From the NCBI GenBank assembly GCA_017464815.1, contig JAFTYI010000006.1, positions 19,743 to 83,742 of the forward strand: a DNA stretch of 64,000 bases, written 5' to 3'. The position numbers and the translations under genes were made by a program. The notes below the pieces were generated by a model. The model was not told the origin of the DNA, searched no databases, and worked only from the letters and a program-made list of their open reading frames with translations. Below, one piece after another: positions 58,946 through 64,000 of this stretch. The stretch comes from Bacteroidaceae bacterium (GTDB lineage: Bacteria; Bacteroidota; Bacteroidia; Bacteroidales; Bacteroidaceae). How positions within the stretch are numbered: position 1 is the stretch's first letter; every line of letters starts with the position of its first letter.

Positions 58946-59541
58946 AGGCAGATTCCATATTTCTTCAGTCGGGTGTACAGTGTCTGACGGCTGATGCCCA
59001 GTCGGGCGGTGGCCTCCGTCAGGTTGCCCCGACACTCGTCCAACACCTCCATGATGTGTTGCCGCTCAAGTTCGTCCAGCGTCATTTGAAGGGTCGATTC
59101 GTGGCGGTCCCTCAGTTGGCTGGCCTCGTGCAGGGTGCTGTCGATGTGGCGCTGATTGTCGCGCCGTTCGATGGCTTTCAGCAGTTTCTCAATCAGTTCA
59201 TCGTTGTCCCACGGCTTGGTGACAAAGTCCTCTGCTCCCTCCTTCAGCGAGGTCACGGCCAAACCGATGTCGCCAAAGGCGGTTATCAGCACCACCGCCG
59301 GCGGGTCGGGCTGGCCTTTGATATATTTCAGCCAGTTGAGCCCCTCTTCACCGTCGAGCCGCTGGGCGCTGAAGTTCATGTCCAGCAACACCGCGTCCAC
59401 CCGTTCGCTGGCCAGCAGGGCCGGCAATGAGCTGGGATGGGGCAAGGTGACGACCGAGGCAAACACCCCCTTCAACACCAGCTTCAGTGTCTTCAGCACC
59501 GCCTGATTGTCGTCGATGATGGCTATTCTGTAATCGTACAT
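58942..59541 (-). CDS. Response regulator, REC plus Fis-type HTH (no AAA+ domain)
   Basis: Starting at the ATG at 59541 (MYDYRIAIIDDNQ) gives 199 residues. The receiver domain (1-125) has the acidic pocket IIDD, the phosphoacceptor Asp54 in LLDMNF, the Thr region LITAFGD and Lys in DFVTKPWD. The C-terminal about 40 residues form a Fis/HTH_8 helix-turn-helix (IMEVLDECRGNLTEATARLGISRQTLYTRLKKYGI). The NtrC AAA+ domain is absent, as in PrrA/RegA-type activators, so it cannot drive sigma-54 itself. It probably binds the TGTCTA-N5-TAGACA palindrome 44 bases upstream of its own start, and thus controls itself and the divergent ABC transporter. Confidence 0.9.
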   Translation of the reverse strand: MYDYRIAIIDDNQAVLKTLKLVLKGVFASVVTLPHPSSLPALLASERVDAVLLDMNFSAQRLDGEEGLNWLKYIKGQPDPPAVVLITAFGDIGLAVTSLKEGAEDFVTKPWDNDELIEKLLKAIERRDNQRHIDSTLHEASQLRDRHESTLQMTLDELERQHIMEVLDECRGNLTEATARLGISRQTLYTRLKKYGICL

Positions 59542-59556
59542 ATCGGCAATTTTTTG

Positions 59557-59564
59557 CAAATTTA
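59557..59564 (-). promoter_or_regulatory. Putative -7 element of the two-component operon
   Basis: Minus-strand TAAATTTG matches TAnnTTTG, 16 bases before the regulator ATG. The operator at 59585-59601 sits where it could affect this promoter. Confidence 0.5.
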
Positions 59565-59584
59565 CATGCTTTCCCCCAAACGAG

Positions 59585-59669
59585 TGTCTAGAAATTAGAC
59601 AATTTTGGGGCTCAAAATACGATTTAACAGAATTTAGCACTCTTCTTCTTGCACGATTCAATAACTTTG
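59585..59669 (+). promoter_or_regulatory. Operator and promoter of the ABC transporter operon
   Basis: TGTCTAGAAATTAGACA (59585-59601) is a perfect 6-base inverted repeat with a 5-base spacer. AAAATACG follows at 59614, TTTAACA soon after, and the -7 box TAACTTTG lies at 59662-59669 with no good -33 element, as expected of an activated promoter. All these elements recur with identical spacing at 63726-63810. Confidence 0.75.
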
Positions 59670-59722
59670 TGAGGCAAAAAGCTAACTACGCATGATTTTA
59701 ACCCATAAAAAGACAAGAAAAT

Positions 59723-60397
59723 ATGATTAAGACAAACAGTTTGCAGAAAGTCTTCCGCACGGAAGAAGTGGAAACTTGGGCTTTGCACAATGTGAGCCTG
59801 GAAGTGAAGGAGGGTGAGTTCGTGGCCATCATGGGTCCTTCGGGTTGTGGCAAGTCCACCTTATTAAATATATTGGGCCTGCTGGACAATCCCACGAACG
59901 GCACGTATGAACTCTTGGGCACCAACGTAGAGGAGTTCAACGAAGGTCGCCGCACGGAGTTGCGCAAGGGCGTCATCGGCTTTGTGTTTCAGAGTTTCAA
60001 CCTCATCGAGGAGCTGAGCGTATATGAGAACATCGAACTGCCCCTGCTCTACAGGGGTGTGCCGAAGGCCGAGCGCAAGCAGCGCATCCAGGAGGTGATG
60101 AAGCGCATGGACATTGCCCACCGCGAAAAGCACTTCCCCAAGCAGCTTTCCGGTGGTCAGCAACAGCGCGTGGCCATAGCCCGTGCCGTGGTGGGAGGAC
60201 CGAAGCTCATCCTGGCCGACGAGCCGACGGGTAACCTCGACTCGAAGAACGGCCACGAGGTGATGACCCTCCTGAGCCAGTTCCACAAGGAGGGATGCAC
60301 CGTGGTGATGGTGACCCACTCGCGCCACGATGCCGGCTATGCCGACCGCATCGTCAACCTCTTCGACGGACAGGTGGTGGAGGAGATGCACTTGTAA
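59723..60397 (+). CDS. ABC transporter ATP-binding protein (MacB/LolD type)
   Basis: This protein of 224 residues has Walker A GPSGCGKST (38-46), the Q-loop FVFQSFNL, signature LSGGQQQR (142-149), Walker B LILADEPTGNLD (162-173) and the H-loop VTHSRHD. It belongs to the LolD/MacB/FtsE-type subfamily, which energises FtsX-fold permeases by mechanotransmission rather than moving a substrate through the membrane. It is followed after a 168-base repeat-filled gap by its permease and is probably controlled by the divergent two-component system. Confidence 0.93.
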   Translation: MIKTNSLQKVFRTEEVETWALHNVSLEVKEGEFVAIMGPSGCGKSTLLNILGLLDNPTNGTYELLGTNVEEFNEGRRTELRKGVIGFVFQSFNLIEELSVYENIELPLLYRGVPKAERKQRIQEVMKRMDIAHREKHFPKQLSGGQQQRVAIARAVVGGPKLILADEPTGNLDSKNGHEVMTLLSQFHKEGCTVVMVTHSRHDAGYADRIVNLFDGQVVEEMHL

Positions 60398-60415
60398 AGA
60401 GCCCCACCCAAAACC

Positions 60416-60554
60416 ATCAGCCCCCTCCCCCTTACCCTCCCCAAGGGGAGGGAGTGAATACTACAAATCCTATAGAAACTATAAACCAAAAAACATTAGC
60501 AACAGACTCTATCCACTCCCCTCCCCTGGGAGGGGCAAGGGGGAGGGTCCCCTC
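60416..60554. repeat. Inverted pair of C/G-rich dispersed repeats
   Basis: A C-rich copy (60416-60460, CCCTCCCCAAGGGGAGGG core) and a copy at 60511-60554 (CTCCCCTGGGAGGGG core) face each other across about 50 A/T-rich bases, in the gap between the ATPase and the permease genes. The second copy is the same element that forms the yitT N-terminus at 20583-20621. Confidence 0.85.
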
Positions 60555-60565
60555 TTCTCTTCATT

Positions 60566-62980
60566 ATGCTCGAACATAACCTAACCATCGCGTGGCGGAA
60601 CATACGCAAGTATCTTTCGCAAAACATCATCAGTGTGGTCGGCCTCTCGGCCAGCCTCGTCTGCTTCAGCCTGTGTATGCACTTCAGCCGCTACATCATG
60701 GGCACGGACAAACATTTCCCGAACTACGACCGCATTGCGGAGGTGGCCATGAAAGAAGTCAACGGCAATCTCCACCCAGCCTCTGCCATGGAGGCAGAGA
60801 AACTGAAAACACTGTCCATGAACACCTTGGAGGATGTCTGCACCCTCTTGGGAGGTATGCCCTTCGTATGCAGCTACGAGGACGCATCGGGAAAGCTCAC
60901 TCCGGCATCCTTGCAGAGCATAGACACGGATGCGTCCTTTGCCAAGGTGTTCAGCGTGAAGGTGGTTGCAGGCAGTTGGGAACATGCCAGCCACACGCCC
61001 AACTCGCTGGTGCTCGCAGCTTCGGTGGCCCGTCGCCTGTTCGGTTCGGAAACAGAGGCCGTAGGCCGTGTGTTCAACGGCTACCGCCGGAATGGAACAC
61101 CCTACACGGTGCAAGCGGTGATGGCCGACTTGCCAAAGAACATCAGTTTCTTTGAATTGGGGATAGAAGCCTTGGTGCTGAATGACGAAGGCTCTGCCCG
61201 AAAGAGCCAATACGCCTACAACTACACGGGCTACATCTATGGCCTGATGCCCGAAGGGATTGACTTGGACGATGTCAACCACGAGTTGAACACCTCCATC
61301 CTTCCGAACTTCACCCACTTCTATGGAGAAGAGCGCGGCGAAAGGACATTGGTGGCCATCCGTATGGGCGAGGGTGCGGCCGACAACATGGCCATGGTCA
61401 ACGGTGTCATCATCACCTTTGCCACCCTCATCCTGTTGGTGGGTCTGCTTAACTTCCTGCACTTCCTGGTGGGAAGCATCCTGAACCGCACACACGAATA
61501 CAGCCTGCGCCGCATGTTCGGGTGTCGCTTGCGCGCCCTCTTCTTCATGCTGCTCACCCAAGTGGTGCTGATGTTGCTGGCCGCCGGTTGGCTGTGCCGC
61601 TTCCTGGTGGAACTGACGGCCGCCCACATCACATTGCCGGTACAGATAGGCACCTTCTTTGAACTGGATGCCAGCCGCCTGATGGGCGAGTCGTTGGAAT
61701 ACATCGGTTGGCTCTTCCTCCTCTGCACACTCATCTGCTTTGGGGTGAGCCTCTATGTCCAACGCATCACCATCCAACAGGGAGTGGCGGGCGTGAGCAG
61801 TGCGCCACGCATCCGCCGCCACGTGGGGCGCGACCTGATGATGGGCCTGCAGTTCTTCATCTGCTGGGTGTTCGTCAGCCTCACGGTGGCCTTCTATCTG
61901 CAAGGAAGGCTCACCACGGGCACGGTGTTGAACACCTTGTCACGCACTGAGAAGGAAGAAATCCTCTCCATCCCGATGAATGGAAGCTTGGCCATCATGC
62001 ATCCCAATGAGAAACTGGCACTGATAGACCGTCTGAAGGCACACGCCGGAGTGAAAGAGACAATGACGAAGGAGGGAGATATGCTGAGGAGTCTTTCGGG
62101 AAACGGAATACTTACCGAAAAGGGAAACCCCGACAGCATGATAGATGCACTGCTTGAGGAAGTGTCCCGCCAGTACTACGACTTCATGCACATCGAAGTA
62201 ATCCGTGGCGTATTGCCCGAGGCGGAAAACCAGATAGCTGTTGACACAGACTTTGCCGCACTCTTCGACGAGGACATCTTGGGACGCTCGTTCTACCTCC
62301 GTGGAAATGATACCCCCTACACGGTGACGGCCATCGTGAAGCATGTGCCACGCGCAGCAGACCACAGAGGATTGATAGCCCGGAACAAGAACGGATGGAT
62401 TTTCCTGATGGAGAACCAGCGCAGACAGGCACAGCCCTACATCGGGCACGTCTATCTGAAATGCCACCCCGGACAGGTGGAGGCCGTCCGCCAACATGCG
62501 CTTGAAGAGCTAAGGAAAGTGTTGTCCGCCAGCACCGAGCCAGTGGTGAAGACGCTGATGAAGGACATCGAAGAGGAGCAGGGATTTGAAATCATCCTGC
62601 AAGACATCATCCTCTTCTTCGCCCTCGTCAGCCTCAGCATCACGCTGTTGGGAGTCTATTCGGCCATCACGCTCGACACCGAGCGCCGCCGCCGCGAAGT
62701 GGCACTACGCAAAGTGCACGGTGCCCGCTTCGGCGACATTCTCTGGCTCTTCGGACGCAGGTACTTCTACCTGCTGGTCATCCCCGCCGCATTGGCTTTC
62801 CCCATTGTAGGCTGGATTCTCAACATCCTGAGCGAGGAGTACACGGTGTTCATCGATTACGGCTTCCTCTTCTGGGCAGGCATTTTCTTTGGCGTTGCCC
62901 TGCTGGTGGTGCTCACCATCCTTTGGCGCATTCTGCAAGTGGCCCGCACCCGCCCGGCGGAAGAGATTGCAAAGGGGTGA
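60566..62980 (+). CDS. ABC transporter permease, double FtsX/MacB_PCD type
   Basis: This protein of 804 residues begins with the family signature NLTIAWRNIRKYLSQNIISVVGL. TM1 (about 20-40) is followed by an extracytoplasmic MacB_PCD-like domain, then three helices of an FtsX core (about 275-300, 325-350, 385-400). A second membrane entry near 425 starts a second extracytoplasmic domain and a final FtsX core (ILFFALVSLSITLLGVYSAITLDTERRRREVALRKVHGA). The R-K-V-H-G-A segment is the coupling helix typical of the family. Such permeases export peptides, antimicrobials or lipoproteins; the substrate is unknown. Confidence 0.92.
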   Translation: MLEHNLTIAWRNIRKYLSQNIISVVGLSASLVCFSLCMHFSRYIMGTDKHFPNYDRIAEVAMKEVNGNLHPASAMEAEKLKTLSMNTLEDVCTLLGGMPFVCSYEDASGKLTPASLQSIDTDASFAKVFSVKVVAGSWEHASHTPNSLVLAASVARRLFGSETEAVGRVFNGYRRNGTPYTVQAVMADLPKNISFFELGIEALVLNDEGSARKSQYAYNYTGYIYGLMPEGIDLDDVNHELNTSILPNFTHFYGEERGERTLVAIRMGEGAADNMAMVNGVIITFATLILLVGLLNFLHFLVGSILNRTHEYSLRRMFGCRLRALFFMLLTQVVLMLLAAGWLCRFLVELTAAHITLPVQIGTFFELDASRLMGESLEYIGWLFLLCTLICFGVSLYVQRITIQQGVAGVSSAPRIRRHVGRDLMMGLQFFICWVFVSLTVAFYLQGRLTTGTVLNTLSRTEKEEILSIPMNGSLAIMHPNEKLALIDRLKAHAGVKETMTKEGDMLRSLSGNGILTEKGNPDSMIDALLEEVSRQYYDFMHIEVIRGVLPEAENQIAVDTDFAALFDEDILGRSFYLRGNDTPYTVTAIVKHVPRAADHRGLIARNKNGWIFLMENQRRQAQPYIGHVYLKCHPGQVEAVRQHALEELRKVLSASTEPVVKTLMKDIEEEQGFEIILQDIILFFALVSLSITLLGVYSAITLDTERRRREVALRKVHGARFGDILWLFGRRYFYLLVIPAALAFPIVGWILNILSEEYTVFIDYGFLFWAGIFFGVALLVVLTILWRILQVARTRPAEEIAKG

Positions 62981-62995
62981 GGCGAAGGGCGGGGA

Positions 62996-63643
62996 TTACT
63001 CCACAAACTTCACTTTGCCCATATCGCGTGGCTTGGCGGCCGGTGCTTCATCGGCATAGCCGAGGCCCACGCAGAGGCAAAGCTCGTAGCCTTCGCTAAA
63101 GCCCAAACGCTCGAGGATGGGGGCGCAAGCAGGATTGTCGTTAATCATGCGCACGGGGCTGCCCAGGCAGATGGAACCCACGCCGAGCGACCAGGCAGAG
63201 AGCATCATATTCTCGGCCATCAAGCCACAATCGTAGGCCGAGAAGTCATAGCCCTTGTCGCGGGCAATGAACACCATCACCGGAGCACCGCGGAAACATC
63301 CGGCCGCGTTCTCCATCTTAGGATAAGCCGCGTTGAGGGCACTCCGAATCTCCTCCATCACCTGAGGAGTGTCCACCACGCGCACCTCCCACGACTGCTT
63401 GTTCTGCCCGTTGGGGGCATTGATGCCACACAGCATAATCTGGTCGAGCACCTCGCGGCTCACCGCTTCGCTCTTGTACTTACGGATGCTGCGGCGAGCC
63501 ATGATGTTTTCAATCACCGCATTCTTTCCCTCCTCCACAGCAGGGTCTGCTGTTGCCTGATTGTTTGCACTCTGGTTACCTTCTCCACACGATGCCATTG
63601 CCATCAGGCACAAGCATCCCACAAGCATTTTCTTCAGTTTCAT
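62996..63643 (-). CDS. Nitroreductase family lipoprotein
   Basis: This protein of 215 residues starts with a lipoprotein signal (MKLKKMLVGCLCLMAMASC; lipid on Cys19), then a short linker and the nitroreductase fold: MARRSIRKYKSEAVSREVLDQIM (FMN phosphate site), GINAPNGQNKQSWEVRVV, and LMAENMMLSAWSLGVGSICLGSP. The family reduces nitro compounds or quinones with FMN and NAD(P)H, which are normally cytoplasmic; an exported lipoprotein form is unusual in concept, and electron supply is unclear. It is convergent with the ABC permease with only 15 bases between stops. A promoter lies at 63690-63719. Confidence 0.88.
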   Translation of the reverse strand: MKLKKMLVGCLCLMAMASCGEGNQSANNQATADPAVEEGKNAVIENIMARRSIRKYKSEAVSREVLDQIMLCGINAPNGQNKQSWEVRVVDTPQVMEEIRSALNAAYPKMENAAGCFRGAPVMVFIARDKGYDFSAYDCGLMAENMMLSAWSLGVGSICLGSPVRMINDNPACAPILERLGFSEGYELCLCVGLGYADEAPAAKPRDMGKVKFVE

Positions 63644-63689
63644 AACAGTTCTTTGTTTTTTTAGAAATTTGTTTTATCAAAATACGGTG

Positions 63690-63719
63690 CAAATATAGCA
63701 TTTTCTCCTCTTCCCCAAA
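63690..63719 (-). promoter_or_regulatory. Putative nitroreductase promoter
   Basis: Minus-strand TTTG (63716-63719), 18 bases, TATATTTG (63690-63697); spacing is one base below the usual range. Confidence 0.65.
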
Positions 63720-63725
63720 ATCGAG

Positions 63726-63810
63726 TGTCTAAAAATCATACATTTTTCACCTTGAAAATACGTTTTAACAAAGTTTTAACGGTTTATATTTTGTCAATTC
63801 AATAACTTTG
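63726..63810 (+). promoter_or_regulatory. Second copy of the operator-promoter unit
   Basis: TGTCTAAAAATCATACA (63726-63742, imperfect palindrome), AAAATACG at 63755, TTTAACA, and TAACTTTG at 63803-63810 repeat the arrangement at 59585-59669 with the same internal distances (29 bases to AAAATACG, 77 bases to the -7 box). It points to an off-window gene in the same regulon. Confidence 0.75.
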
Positions 63811-63825
63811 TAAGGAGAAACGGAG

Positions 63826-64000
63826 CGTTTCCGCATCTCTTCCAAGAGGAAACGGTGCCCCCTTAAGGGAAAAACAGGTCTCTGCAAGAGAAACTGTGTT
63901 TCCCGTAAAGGGGTACAAAGTTCTCTCTCAAAGGGGAAAAGTTTTTCCCCAGTAAGAAACTTCCGTTTCCTTCAAGAGGAACGCGAGTCCCCCTATGAGG
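63826..64000. repeat. Periodic array of pyrimidine-AAG-purine words, about 21-22 bp
   Basis: About eight small hairpin words (such as CTCTTCCAAGAG, CCCTTAAGGG, TCTCTGCAAGAGA, GGGGAAAAGTTTTTCCCC) recur with spacings of 20-24 bases from about 63850 to the window end. They lie directly downstream of the promoter at 63810, so they would be in the leader of the next gene. Confidence 0.75.

Larger units (their letters stand above)
63644..64000. other. Non-coding window end
   Basis: About 357 bases hold the nitroreductase promoter, a second copy of the operator-promoter unit (63726-63810) and a periodic leader array (63826-64000). The gene driven by that promoter lies beyond the window. Confidence 0.8.

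Overview
The window looks like the chromosome of a member of the order Bacteroidales, most likely a Prevotellaceae-like organism. The reasons are: almost every recognisable promoter has the Bacteroidetes form TTTG-N19/21-TAnnTTTG instead of -35/-10 boxes; there are two GLPGLI-family proteins, a PorZ-type type IX secretion component, a giant BspA-like leucine-rich-repeat protein, a PnuC/PnuT-thiamine pyrophosphokinase pair and a DapB-LepB-LepB-WbqC block; and the tRNA genes do not encode CCA. The genus is inferred from gene content and is not proven. I see no rRNA, CRISPR array, prophage or complete insertion sequence.

Layout. 1-2.4 kb: two GLPGLI paralogues flank a PemK/MazF-type toxin-antitoxin pair. 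2.4-15 kb: minus-strand metabolic genes (S9 peptidase, THUMP RNA methyltransferase, cysE, secreted pectate lyase, carB, tRNA-Gln, tyrS). 15-23.5 kb: a probable leuS-yitT-rdgB-porZ-cotH operon. 23.8-39.4 kb: a 13.5-kb gene for a 4500-residue BspA-like protein, followed after one base by a Big_2 protein that reuses two of its C-terminal modules. 40.4-45.8 kb: GH3-like gene, lipoprotein, DUF3108 protein and a four-helix-bundle protein. 46-49 kb: pfkA and an acyl-CoA ligase. 49.2-53.2 kb: wbqC, two lepB homologues and dapB. 53.4-58 kb: DUF2851, thioesterase, dprA, two tRNAs, PnuT-like transporter and thiamine pyrophosphokinase. 58-64 kb: a two-component system divergent from a MacB/FtsX-type ABC transporter, a lipoprotein nitroreductase, and a second copy of the transporter-type promoter at the window end.

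Three observations stand out. First, one of the two adjacent signal peptidase I homologues has lost both catalytic residues (Ser to Gly, Lys to Ser) while its neighbour keeps them. Second, the intergenic DNA holds many short arrays, each built from a different word (usually palindromic) but with only two strict spacings: about 22-23 bp (four strict arrays, plus looser ones at 21-24 bp) or 9 bp. One 9-bp array type runs in frame into both ends of the four-helix-bundle gene (12 and 16 periods). Third, two promoters 4.1 kb apart share a TGTCTA-N5-TAGACA-type operator placed exactly 77 bp before the -7 element, which suggests a regulon of the adjacent REC-Fis response regulator.

Start codons were moved from the longest possible frame to the start that fits the family or signal peptide for the toxin, the second GLPGLI protein, cysE, pectate lyase, leuS, DUF3108, pnuC, the kinase and the response regulator. 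Family assignments come from reading motifs only; no database search was run.
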